Assembly: GCA_027604185.1 (NCBI GenBank)
Contig: JADGKB010000001.1
Coordinates: 186,001-250,000, forward strand
DNA length: 64,000 bases
Reading direction: 5' to 3'
Origin: Boothiomyces macroporosus
Lineage: Eukaryota; Chytridiomycota; Chytridiomycetes; Rhizophydiales; Terramycetaceae
Below are positions 21,475 through 33,505 of this stretch, piece after piece. Made by a program: the position numbers and the translations under genes. Each line of letters begins with the position of its first letter. Within the stretch, counting starts at the first letter, position 1. Below the pieces are notes generated by a model. The model was not told the DNA's origin. It was given only the letters and a program-made list of their open reading frames with translations, and did no database searches.

Positions 21475-22187
21475 ATGGAGCAACAAATTGACTACTTGCG
21501 AACCCTGTCGGGCTTTCTAAATCCAGACAAGAAGGAAATGCTGCAGATTTTGAAATTTAACGAGGAGCTGGTCAATGCTGAAAACAGACTCAAAGAAATG
21601 GAGCATGAACTGGACTCTGATTTCGAGTCCCTGAAAGAAGGTGAACGGCTGTTGGACAATTTGCAGAAACAAAGGGATTTGTTGTTGGATATCATTTCAA
21701 AGGTCCCACCGCATCTATTTGACCAAAAGAGCGAACCAGAACACGAAGTTGCAGGCCCAGAATCTCCACCTAAACGCAAAAGGAAGATTGCCATTGACCC
21801 AGTAACAGAGCCGGAATTAGCAACCGTTCCAAAGTATGTTGGTATGCGATATTTAACATAGTTGGAAGACTAACACTTGGCAAGGTAAACACAATGATTG
21901 GCGAGCTAAATATCCTGTTGCAGGAAAAGGAGCAATTGCTTAATATTCCCCAGAGCAAAATGACCAAATCTCAAAAGGATATTTACTGGGAACACAAAGA
22001 GCTGGGAACTGAAGAGACAAAGGGGAAGATGTATCTACTTGAAAAAGATTTGCAAAAGAGAGCGTGGTCATCCAAAAGTCCGTTTGTTTATAATGCCGCT
22101 GGGCGTAATTTAATCGTGATTCTCCGCGCACTTGGCAAAATTAAAGAGGTTAGAGGTGGTGGGCACACAAGAATAGTGGTGATCTAA
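21475..22187 (+). CDS. SKA1: Spindle and kinetochore-associated protein 1 (SKA1)
   Basis: Microtubule-binding subunit of the Ska complex, which couples kinetochores to spindle microtubules. 230 aa against 255 in human. The N-terminal half is a coiled coil (ENRLKEMEHELDSDFESLKE) for Ska2/Ska3 assembly. The C-terminal winged-helix domain starts at VPKYVVGRLTLGKVN and ends with the hallmark EVRGGGHTRIVVI. One 20-nt intron (21842-21861) sits at the start of that domain. Most yeasts use the Dam1 complex instead, so presence of SKA1 marks an early-diverging lineage. 30 bp separate it from the upstream esterase. Confidence 0.9.
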
Positions 22188-22354
22188 TAATAATATATCG
22201 AGATCCTAGTGATTTAACGTTTGAGAACCATATTAAATAGGGGTCGAATATCTCCGACAATAGCCCTGCTGCTCGTCTGTGGGTCTTGCACAGATCAGCA
22301 AACTACAACTCGACACCGACATCTTTTGTAGATTTCACCTCTTCTCTATATTGA

Positions 22355-23110
22355 ATGGTAAGTTTGGCCCTCTATCTATAGGGCAGGACTAACCTTAGAA
22401 ATCTCCTCGATCGCTTCACCCATTGGCAACATTTTCTAATCGCGCTAATCAACCCCCCGATCATTCCAGTGTTGATATGGATACAGTCTCAACAGGAGAT
22501 ATCAACATGAGATCTGAAAATATGGAGCCAACTGCCAAACGAAGCCAAGTTAAACATGCTTGTGGTACTAGTATGCTGATATAGTAAATTGTAGAAAAGC
22601 TTGCAAGAAATGCGACGATGTGCGACCTTGCCAAAGGTGCTCACGATACAACATAGAGTGTTTTGATACACAAAAGAGAGAACGAATGAAAGGTAGAGGA
22701 ATATTAACACAGTATCAAAGAAAGTAGGGAAAAATGCAGCGGTTGCCAAATTTGAATCCTTTGACCCAGTATACGACCAATACCGGTTTGTCAGCATGAA
22801 TAACGATGATGAAACCGTCGCTTCTAGTCCGTCAAACACCGCTTCTGAGCTCGAGTACTCTTTCCCAATCCCACCAAAGAATTTATTGCCCTACCATCGA
22901 CCAATAGAATCCCAGCTAGATATTTTATCAAGAGTCTGTGATATGATCCTCTGTGCTTCCAATAGACTGCCAAGCATTGCCCTTTTGCGGCAGAGTCACC
23001 CATATCAAAGGGAACGGGTAGCTCCCCCTAAACTATCTCTCCCAAAGCCCTACGTCAACCATTCCCCAGCGTCATATAACTTCTATAATGAAAAGTTAAT
23101 ACATAAATAA
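22355..23110 (+). CDS. Zn2Cys6 fungal-type transcription factor
   Basis: 224 aa. The binuclear zinc cluster reads HACVNCRKACKKCDDVRPC then QRCSRYNIEC, matching C-x2-C-x6-C-x5-C-x2-C-x6-C; the RKACKK and RERMK signature is that of a small subgroup in early fungi. Two 20-nt introns interrupt the cluster region (22565-22584, 22693-22712). The start needs a third, 41-nt intron (22358-22398) directly after the ATG at 22355; that choice puts the first exon in frame and gives a total divisible by three. If that intron is not used, translation would start at 22477. The remaining region is Ser/Pro-rich with no fungal-specific middle domain. Confidence 0.8.
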
Positions 23111-23156
23111 ATATTCTACCCATGTAATTCAAAAATACTAGACTTTTTATTTATAA

Positions 23157-25493
23157 TCATGAATCTTGAATGGCTTCTCGAGACGTCATCACAGTTTTCT
23201 TGTGTTGCAACTTTAGAGTATCGAGATCTGCATACAGTAAAGCGCGATATTCTGGATCTTTTACCTGGGAATTGATTGATTCCTCAATTTCCTTGATTGC
23301 GCCTTCAGATATTTCTTGCTCGTTTTGAAGGGAATTGATTTCGATTCCAAACATCTTGCGAAGTTTTCTCAACTTGTTGAGTTTCATCTTTCTATCATCT
23401 TCGTCACTTGTAAGAGAGTCTGGAGAATTATTGTCTGCTCTCTTTTCGTCCGCCAAATCTTGCTCATCATCATCACCTAAATTATCATCACTCTTTGTTC
23501 CATAATTTACAATATTTTCAGCTGGTACAGTAGAACCAAGCAATCTCTCCAATTTCCCAGCTTTCTTTTGATACAATTTTTTCTCGCCAGTGGTTAATGG
23601 TCTTGCAGTCTGTTGAGGGGCACTCTGGCTGATAACTTCTGTTTCGGCAATTCTGTGACCAAGGAAGTGTGATAGCTTGTCCAGTCGTTGTTTTTGAGTC
23701 AGCTTACCATCGATCCCTTCTGGCAAAGACGAATCTAAGGGATCAATCAAGTCTTCTGCTTTTTGTATTTCTTCAAACTCGCTGCTATCAAAATCAGCCT
23801 CATTGAACTTGCCAACTGGCTTGGTTGGGATTGCTTCTGAAAGGTTCTTTTGATCAAGATTTTCGCCCAGCATCATTAAGAGTTTCTTTGCTCGCTTGGT
23901 AAGAGCGCTCTTCTCTTCTGGTTTCAGTTCGTTGATTGTGTCAATTAGTACATCAGGAACGCCAATTGATGGTTCAGACTTCATTTCAGAGGTGGAAAGT
24001 GCACTCGAAAGCTGGGTTTCTTCAACCAAGTTTTGAGATTTCATTTGACGTTTAGGGAGCTGGTCACCAAAGAATCCAGTCAGCTTATCAACCTTCTTTC
24101 GTTTATCTGCATCATCCATTGAGGATTTGACAGATTCAGATTCCCTACTTTCACGTTGGTTGACTTCATCTTCTTCGTAAGGGATACTCACTCTTCTCGT
24201 ATCACCAGCTACTTGTGATTGCATTATTTCCGTTCCTGGTCTATCCCCAAAGAACTTTGTCAATTTCTTTTGCTTGTGTAGTTTTTTGTGTTTCTGAGCC
24301 CATTCTTGGCGTGAATCTGCATCAAAGTATCCCAAGATCACAGGGCTTACAATTGGAAGGTAGTGAGATATTATTGTGCTCAACACTCTTTGGCGAAACA
24401 GAGCAGAAGAAATTGATGGATATTGTCCGTCGGCGAATAGATTTAGTGCACGTTTAGCCTCTTCAGAGTTTGGATCTTCAATTAGCTCCAATATTTCAAT
24501 TTTGTCTGTGATGATTTTCTGCCCTTTCAATATCATCATTTCATCAAAGTCCCACACAGTTTTTCCTTGTGTATAAGAATATCGATCTGATCTTAGCTAC
24601 CAATTACCAGTTTCTTTAAATAGCAAAAACTTTTTAAAGGTTGCGCTAGCTTCATATCTGACATAGGCGTGTTGTTTGATCAAAATATACACAACATTTT
24701 GGATTTCATCAAATAAATCCCTCTGAGGGTTGTTTTCTAGCTCTTCTTGAGATATCTCGTCTCGCAGTTCCGCAGAGATGTTTATGCAAAGTGGCGAGCC
24801 TGGTTTGAGATAATTCAAATAAATGTGCCTAGCGAATAACTTGCGATAGTCTTCCTGGGAAATGGTTTTGAAAATCTCCACCTCTATCCAAAACAAAACG
24901 TTCTCTACTGCGTATTCTTGTAGACAGAATTCGTTAAAGAATTGAATTGCAATGATATTATGTAAGGTCGTCATTAAGCGCATGTCAATCGTGGAGTCGG
25001 CAATCAGTACAGTAGAGCAGGCCTCTGTCAAGAACACCGATCCCATTTCTTCTCGCACAGTAGTCAATTCCGCAGTTTGACATTCATCTAGAATTACTCC
25101 CAAACTACCCTCGTCAGACATGATGGGATAAACATAGTCGTCAAACACAATAACGTTTCCCACTTTCTCAGAAAACGATATGGGTAAATTGGAGCTATCA
25201 TACAACTGGAAAATGGTGAGCATCTTGTTTTCAAAGTTTTCTTCTTGTAGCAAATCTGTCATGGATTTCATTTTATCGCTCGTGTTTCGCTTCTCATCCA
25301 ATAAGTATCTGCAGGTATATTCTGCTTCTATTTGCTTGGCGATATATTCCACAGTCATGTTCCTGTCCACCATTATTGGAAATTCGTTGCCATCAGATAG
25401 CCGAACGTGAATACGTAAAAAGTCGTTGATATGTTGCGACACTCGTAATGCCACACTCTTTCGTCGTTTACTGCTGTGTCTCTGCAAGCTCAT
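23157..25493 (-). CDS. RGS-domain protein with six KLxxFFG-type repeats
   Basis: 771 aa, regulator of heterotrimeric G-protein signalling by family. A ubiquitin-like/RBD-type fold comes first (NDFLRIHVRLSDGNEFPI...MTVEYIAKQIEAEY). The RGS domain is at about 165-300 (FFNEFCLQEYAVENVLFWIEVE, ASATFKKFL). The C-terminal half is acidic, with spaced repeats KLTKFFGDR, KLTGFFGDQ, KLLMMLGEN, KLSHFLGHR, KLERLLGST and KLRKMFGIE. A 21-nt intron (24587-24607) joins the RGS half to the repeat half, which otherwise look like two genes. The repeats may be docking motifs (inference). Confidence 0.85.
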
Positions 25494-25603
25494 ACAATAA
25501 ATTGGAAAGTAAATAAAGGCATTGTCTGTGTGGCAATGTTTACATGACGTAGCCTCGTTTAAACAGATTAAAATCTTATCGAGTTACAGCGAATCCATTT
25601 TAT

Positions 25604-25888
25604 TTAGTTATACAGTAACAAATCATTTACAAATTCCTGGAGTTGCATAATTTCCTGATATATGAGCGAGCCGGGTTGCGCTGCTTGCGATAGATGCATC
25701 AAAGCGTCTGAAAAGAATCTAATTCCAATTGGGTCTAGGAATGGTATTGATTTTTCGATAGAGTCTCGATGCATGATCAGCTGCTGGTATAAAAGATTGT
25801 TTTGTTCGATATCCGAAGCCTTGCAGAGGAGCTTTGGGAATTTAGGTCTATATACTGAGGCGTTTGATAACTTGCGCTTTACAACCAT
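25604..25888 (-). CDS. Hypothetical 94-aa protein
   Basis: Intron-free ATG ORF, basic N-terminus (MVVKRKLSNASVYRPKFPKLL), then helical with no membrane segment. It fits the compact spacing (110 bp to the RGS start, 132 bp to the phosphatase end) and has plausible codon use, but no family is recognised. An overlapping 120-codon plus-strand ORF is Cys/Phe-rich and less likely. Confidence 0.45.
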   Translation of the reverse strand: MVVKRKLSNASVYRPKFPKLLCKASDIEQNNLLYQQLIMHRDSIEKSIPFLDPIGIRFFSDALMHLSQAAQPGSLIYQEIMQLQEFVNDLLLYN

Positions 25889-26020
25889 TTCGTTTGAAAG
25901 AAATTGTCAAACCTATTGGGGGCTTGAGAATCGTTTCATGATGCACAGGCGAAATGAAATAGAACTAAGCATTAATTTATTAAATAGTATTTACAAAGTT
26001 AACGAAATAATTCTAGCGGA

Positions 26021-26779
26021 TTAATTAGTGATATCCCACAGTTTTTCCATCGCCACTAATTGCGCTATTAGGGATACGTTTGGGGATATCTTTGGCGCTT
26101 GCTTCCTCACAAAGTCGTATGCAGTTTGGCAAGTGACTTTCTGGGTTTTCATTATGTATCCTATTACTAATGCTGCTGATCTTGACACTCCTTGCTGACA
26201 ATGGACCAAAACAGTCTTGTTCTCATTTTGACATTTTTGGATTATACCTATGGCTTCTTCGATCACTGGAAGGATATCTTGACAATGTGTCCATTCGAAC
26301 TTGTATCTGCAAATCAAACTTTTTGTGGTTGGTGAGTTTACTTTTGTGCTGGCCATTGATTCTGTAGTTGAAGGTGTGTGAGGCTGCTCAAGCCAACAGC
26401 TATTACTTGGAGGAGGTTTGAATCCCACACTGAAAAAAGACACATTTGGAGATGTAGGGGTGAGACACAACTCTTTGGCCACATTAACAATCGCCTGAAT
26501 GTTGTGCTTTTCTAGAACAGCTTTGTCAGTTGCAACTTTCCCACATCCTAGATACAGTCCTGGTACTATTTCTGCTGGGCCATTGACATATGGAGAAACG
26601 GTATTGTAGTCTTGGTGCAGATTTTGAACTATCTGTGTTTCTGGAACAATAATTGATAGTGGGCTACGCATCATCTTGGGTTTCTTTTGCATGAGCATTA
26701 CGACTTTCAACCTTGAAATTCTTTTCTGTGGTTTATAAATCACCAAAAAGAGACTCGCCGCACAGCGGCCAGGTTTCAT
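26021..26779 (-). CDS. Dual-specificity protein phosphatase (MAP-kinase phosphatase-like)
   Basis: 252 aa, no intron. The DSP domain starts at AEIVPGLYLGCGKVATDK and carries the active-site loop VHCQQGVSRSAALVIGY (catalytic Cys and Arg intact) followed by the typical AYDFVRKQAPKISPN. An insertion of about 45 Ser/Pro-rich residues after IVNVAKELC resembles that of the yeast MAPK phosphatases Msg5 and Pmp1. The basic N-terminus may dock MAP kinases (inference). Start taken at the first ATG; internal Met codons at residues 28, 30 and 36 are alternatives. Confidence 0.85.
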   Translation of the reverse strand: MKPGRCAASLFLVIYKPQKRISRLKVVMLMQKKPKMMRSPLSIIVPETQIVQNLHQDYNTVSPYVNGPAEIVPGLYLGCGKVATDKAVLEKHNIQAIVNVAKELCLTPTSPNVSFFSVGFKPPPSNSCWLEQPHTPSTTESMASTKVNSPTTKSLICRYKFEWTHCQDILPVIEEAIGIIQKCQNENKTVLVHCQQGVSRSAALVIGYIMKTQKVTCQTAYDFVRKQAPKISPNVSLIAQLVAMEKLWDITN

Positions 26780-27344
26780 GTGTTGCGAGTTCCCTTGAAG
26801 TTAGTCATTGAATCCAAATTATAGATCTACTGTTTATATTCTTACCATTAAAAATCTCTAATCAACTACAAAATGACCGGCCGCTCATTCCCTTTAAGAA
26901 TATGTCTCCAAAAACCCATACCGAGTGACTGTGCTTAGCTACTTTTCCGGGAAAACCTCGGAGCCACTGTCCTTTAGTTGGTTTCCTTATTCATCGACTT
27001 AACCCTCTGAATAAAATAGAGTAATGGGGGTGAATGAGACGTCCCATTTAAGAACCATGTAAATTAATACCAAATTACATATCATGGGAACGCAGCTAAA
27101 TTAAACAGCAATGGTGACAAATTCACTAAGAGTTGAGCGACACAATTGGACTGGTGGTGTATTCCAATAGTGCATCAAAGCAAATACGCATTTATTGTTC
27201 ATGATCCCAGCATCAACTTAGTTTGTAATCAGCGCTGATGACGCACCGTTTTACAAAGCCAAGGTTATTGATGCACACCCCAAGCTCCAATTGAGTTCAA
27301 GAGAACGGATCCGATCACCCGATTATAACCCGTCTTACACTCTA
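26780..27344. other. Intergenic region upstream of CYP505
   Basis: About 560 bp between divergent genes, one of the longest gaps here. No coding, tRNA or repeat structure recognised. Probably holds the regulated promoter of the P450 gene. Confidence 0.5.
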
Positions 27345-30300
27345 ATGCCGACCAAGCCTCACAAGCCGAGCCTCATCTGTTCATATAAACAAGAGAAAAT
27401 TTTGAACGCGTATATGGTTCAATTTTTCAACCCAACGAATGGCTCTTCTGTTGAAATCGACGCCAAGTCGTATCAGCAGTTTGAAAAGTTGAAGATTGAT
27501 GTTTGTAAAGCCCTTGATATCGGCACAGACTATTATTTCAAATACGGAAATTCTATTTGCCAAGATTTGACTTCGGTTCAAATTGCAACTGACGTTGTCC
27601 AAGTTTTACCAATCAAGCATGCTCAGGGACCTCCAACTACCCCAATTTTGGGAAACATACCAGATATGTTGTTTGGTCCAGGTCCAGAAGTAAATCTGAA
27701 AAGAAGTAATTAAAACTTGACTTAGTTTTCAACGAATATGGACCGGTTGTTAAGCTCTTCACATTTTCAACCGAACAGCGACTGGTCAGTGACCCTATTG
27801 ATGCGGAAGTAGTAGCCAGAGAAAGCGAATATTTCACAAAAGAGATTAGATTTCCTTTCAGCGTTACAAAATGTCTAGGAGGAGATGGATTATTCACCAG
27901 TTCCACTAGTGATCCCCACTGGGAATTGGCCCATAAGCTCCTGATGCCGACTTTTTCCCCCAAGGCGATCAAAAACTATACTCACGAGATATTCAATATT
28001 ACTATTGCTCTCAAGAAAATCTTTGACACGTTTGCAAAGGACGGCACTCCAGTTCCACTTAACCATCATATGACAAACGTAACGTTTGAAAGCATTGGCC
28101 GAGTAGGATTTGGGTAATTCCTGGTAACAATAGATACTCATTCCATGTGTTAGACACACCAGATGCACTATCTCATCCTTTCTTGGAAGCAATGGGATAT
28201 TGCTTGGGGGAGCTTATTAATAGGATGCTTACTCCTGATTTTGTTAAAGCTATGCCATTGCCAGCCAACAAAAAATTCAACAATAGCATTGCTCTAATGA
28301 AAAAGACTGTGGACGAAGTTATTGCTGCGAGAAAATCCAAGCCAAAGGGCGAAAAAGAAAACAAGGATTTACTGGATTTCATGTTAAATGCTGCAGATGA
28401 GCATGGCACCAAAATGCCAGATGGACTGATTCGTGATCAAGTCATTACCTTTTTGATTGCAGGTCATGATACCACCTCAAACACGTAATTTATGCTAACA
28501 TAGATTAACTTGGGCAATTTGGCTGCTGCATCAAAACCCAGTCTGGCTAAAAAAGGTTCAGGACGAAGTTGATGGACTACACTGGTCATTGGATAACCCT
28601 GAACAAATGGATGTTTCTAAACTGAGCATAGTTGAAAGGGTGTTGAAAGAAACTCTCCGTATGCATCCACCTGTCCAAAGGTAATATCCAACTAAGATAG
28701 AATTTCAAAGGTATGCAAAAAGGACACTGTTCTTCCTTCTGGATACTTTGTTCCTGCAAATACAAACTGTGTAATATCTGCAAATGCGCTCCATAATAAC
28801 CCTGATGTTTACCCAGAACCTCAAAACTTCAACCCGGATAGATGGCTGCCAGAAGAAGAAAGCAAGAGAAGCCCATTTTCATGGTTACCTTTTTCAATAG
28901 GAGCCCGGGGTTGTATTGGAAGGCAATTTGCAATGCTGGAAGCCAAAATTGTGCTGGCAACCATTGTAAGATATTATCATTTCCTTATCCCTGGTGCAGA
29001 GAATGTCAAACCACTCACCTCTTCGGCAATTAGAAAAGCAACTCCATTTAACATTAAATTCTTCAACCGTGAAGTTGGAGTTGCCCCTCCAAAACTTGCA
29101 GATATGAAGGAAGCAAGCTCTACTTCTTCATTGTCTCCAACCAAGATAGGAGCTGTATCTAAATCCGTTGGAAAAAGAGTGCCGGTAACTGTTTTGTTTG
29201 GATCAAACACAGGCACTTCCATGGATTACGCCGAACAAGTTGCTAATATTTACAAGGTAGCTCCCTCATAATATATAGGATATGGGGTTTACTGTCCTTA
29301 CAAAACCTCTAAACGATTGGGCACCAGTAAAGGCTGGTACTTATGAACCACTTCCAGGAAATGACTTGATGCGAGAATTGATTATCATTGTCTCTGCAAC
29401 ATACAACGGCAATCCACCAGAAAATGCGGAACTTTTTGACAAATTTATGAACAAGATGGCCCTTGCCAAGGCTTCACTTGCAGGAATTGGGTTCTCTGTC
29501 TTTGGATGTGGAAATTCGGAATGGAGAACTTATCAAGCATTCCCAATCAAGATCTGTAATTTCTTTGAAGAATTAGGAGCCTATAAAATTAATCCAAGAG
29601 GAGAAGCAAATGCCAAGGTAGGTGATATGGACACTTCTTTTGAATATTGGGTGGCAGCACTTTGGACTATGACCGTTACTAAATTTGGACTGCAGGTTGA
29701 ACAGGTCCCCAGAACTACTGAAGATGTTACCTATGATGATGCCAAAGTAGATTGCGTGGAAACTTCTGAAGTTGCAAAGAATTACCTGATCAAACCCAAG
29801 AACGCAAAGGTTATTTCGACTTCTGAAGAACAAAATCCATCGATAACTCAAAGAAGTACAAAAAATATACTACTTTCTCTCCCAGAGGGCCAAATCTATT
29901 TACCAGGCGACCATGTAGAGGTATATCCACTTCAAGATCCCACTATTGTTAAAGATTTTGCAGCTATTACCGGAATTGACTTGGACATGGCTTTTGAAAT
30001 CAAAGAATTCTCAAATAGAGTGTCATCTAGATCCCTTCTTGCATCTGTTAGGGGGCCATTTACCTTTAGGGCTCTGCTTACTGCTGCGGCTGACCTAACT
30101 TCTCCACCTACTAGGACTATTCTAAAAGTATTCGGAGATGCGCTGCAAAAAGACCCGGTAACATCTGAACTTGGGAAAAAGTTTGTCGAGATGTCTGGGC
30201 CTGATGGAAAGCAAGCCTTTACCGAATTCTTGAAGGAACACCGAACTATATTGGACTTTTTCAAACACTATGGCCAACATGCCAAAAAACTAAAGCTAAA

Positions 30301-30985
30301 GGATTGGTTAGCATGTATTCAAATAGTCCAACCACGAAGATATTCTATTTCGACATCTCAAAAGAAGGGTAAAGTAATCGGTGTACTGATTGCTGAACAC
30401 GTCGATGAAATCAACAAAAAGAAATACTTTGGCTTGGCATCTCACTATATGTGCAATTTAAAAGTTGGCGATGAAGTTTCTATTCACGTTAAATCTTGCA
30501 AAGACACTTTCCGTCTTCCAGAAAACGATTCTACACCAGTTATTATGATTGGGGCTGGAACAGGGTTGGCACCATTTTTAGGATTCTTGGAAGATAGGAA
30601 ATTGAACAATCTAAAGTCAATCTCTAAAGGTGGAAAATCCACCACTCATTTGATCTTTGGCTGCCGTAACGAAGGTGATACTTTGCTAAAGGACCAAATG
30701 AAAAAGTACGTTGAAGACGGTACTTTGGATGGCTATCATCTTGCACTATCTCGTCCATCTTCTGGTGACAAAAAGTATGTACAGGATATTATTTGGGACC
30801 AAAAGGACCTGTTTTATGATCTTGTCAAGAACAAGAGTGCCAAGATTTATGTTTGTGGTGCTGGAACAATGTCGAAAGGGGTAAAAGAGTCTTTTGAACG
30901 AGTATTTGAACACTTCAAAGACGGCAAAGCTTACTTTGAAACTGTAGTCAAGGAGTCCCGATTTTCTGAAGATACTTGGGGCTGA
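27345..30985 (+). CDS. CYP505: Self-sufficient cytochrome P450/P450 reductase fusion (CYP505 family) with N-terminal extension
   Basis: 1179 aa after removing five introns (27706-27725, 28114-28133, 28485-28503, 28681-28700, 29257-29278). An ~90-residue N-terminal segment (VQFFNPTNGSSVEID...TDVVQVLPIK) looks like a small beta-grasp fold and precedes the usual start (PPTTPILGNIPDML). P450 marks: AGHDTTSNT in the I helix, ETLRMHPPVQR, and the heme loop FSIGARGCIGRQ with its Cys. The FMN domain begins VTVLFGSNTGTSMDYAEQ; the FAD/NADPH domain has RRYSIST, GAGTGLAPFLGF, and a C-terminal Trp. Typical role: subterminal hydroxylation of fatty acids using one polypeptide. All cofactor sites are intact. 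Confidence 0.95.
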
Positions 30986-31019
30986 ATCAATAAATTTCCG
31001 ATTACTTAATTTACATTAT

Positions 31020-32520
31020 TTATTGAACATCATCAAAAACTAACCACATACCAATATTTCCTAATAACACATACTCAAAATAACGATTACGTTGTCTGTC
31101 TACTCTAAAGTCCCATACTAGCAATCTCCTCCTGCTATTGTCCGTGGGAGCGCTGTAAGACGCAATCATTGTATGATCTATATCCATCTTTGAAACTTGG
31201 ATATCCCCAAGCTGCGGAATTGCGATACTATAGCGCTCCATTGATTTTAATTCTGATATAGAATAGCCCCGTTTAACGTGTTTAACTAAAGACGGCATCT
31301 CGAATTCTCTTGCTGCCATTAAACTTGCACTGGTATATAAATTTCCACACGAATTTGCAGGCTGAGATGGTTTTATCCTCCAAAAAGTTAATTCGTCAGG
31401 AAAAGCGCCATTCGTGATTATGAAATTCGATTCGAGTATCATTGTATACGGTGAATGGGTCTGGCCATGATCGGATACTTCATTTTCTTTGAAAGATTTA
31501 GTCAGGATATAATTATACTTTAGCATACTAGTAGAATTCGCTTTATGTCTTTCAAACAATAAAGTGTCACCGCTATTTACGCCTATAGCCAAAAACTCTT
31601 CTCCTAACACAATCCTGCTAGGAATTTTGAGTAACTCGACATATGGTTGGATTAAAGAGAATAATGATATCAGAGCCCCACTGATAATTTCCCAAACTGC
31701 AATAGTTCCATTGGTGAATAAAACTGAAATATGATCTTTAAACAGATCAAAAGAAAGTACATCTCCATTGAATCCGAGAATACTACATAAACCACGTATT
31801 ACCTTGTGCAAGCTGCGATTGGAACACTGTCCATTAGTGCAGATATATCCCAAACTAAAAGACTATTAATCTTATCCAATGAAATTAGTACTCCGTTTCC
31901 ATTGTCTTTCATTTGAACGACTGGTGCGGAATGACCAGTAAGTGCAATTTTCCTTCCATTTAGCAAGTGCCGTCCATAAATTAAGGTATCGGATGGGTAA
32001 AATATGTAGTTGTTGTACAGTATCACTTTATCAGAGTGATCTTTGATAACAGGCAAAGCACATATATATCTCCTGTGAGCAGGAAAATCAACTGCTTGAC
32101 GATACCCTCCCGTTTTGAAACGAACATGCTCCAGAGTCCTTGGACGAATATCAGCCCAGGTTCCAGCCTCCAGAACCCCATTTGTATTAAGCGAAATAAA
32201 ATCGTGAACGCCAGTTTTCAGGTTCTTACGGCATCCATACATGACTTTCCAGGAGCGGAAAGAATCAGGTAGCCTATTTACAATAATCTTGAAATCCTTC
32301 TGCACCAGCGGCTTCCACAGTCGCTCATCCAGCTTCTCCAGCATTAATTTCCATCTTTTGCAGACTTGTTCACATATCACTAGTTCCACTGGTGAAAGCC
32401 AAGAAAACACAACTTTCCAGCATCGATCCTTGATTAAATAACTCGTACATTGAACAAGAAGGGCTTTGGATGCGGGTGGATTGCCAGCTGTTCCTCATAT
32501 TTTCTCTTTTTCAAAACCAT
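31020..32520 (-). CDS. F-box protein with WD40-like C-terminus
   Basis: 486 aa. Basic start (MVLKKRKYEEQ), then an F-box (CWKVVFSWLSPVELVICEQVCKRWKL), expected to bind Skp1 in an SCF ubiquitin ligase. Weak WD40-type blades follow (LTGHSAPVVQMKDNGNGVLISLD...SLLVWDISAL, LFTNGTIAVWEI, RRLLVWDFRV), a likely substrate-binding propeller. Introns: 32429-32448 (inside the F-box) and 31783-31802. The start at 32520 comes from the spliced first exon. 37 bp separate it from the upstream FAM72 gene. Target unknown. Confidence 0.8.
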
Positions 32521-32557
32521 GCAAAAAATGGAAATTCAAAGTTCAAATTTAGTCTTT

Positions 32558-33303
<746 letters not shown>

Positions 33304-33505
33304 AACGATCTTTTCTTTGAGAGCTTATAATGAGATAATTGAATAATGTGTCTTTTTCATTTCATTCAAAAAACCAACAATGGATTGTCAATGAGCTAGT
33401 ATGAAAGATAATTTAGATTAGAAATATATCGATTAACTAAAGACTACTCTGATGGCCAGAATTCAGTTTGCTGGCGAATGTACGCAGATTATCTTTCCAA
33501 ATCGT

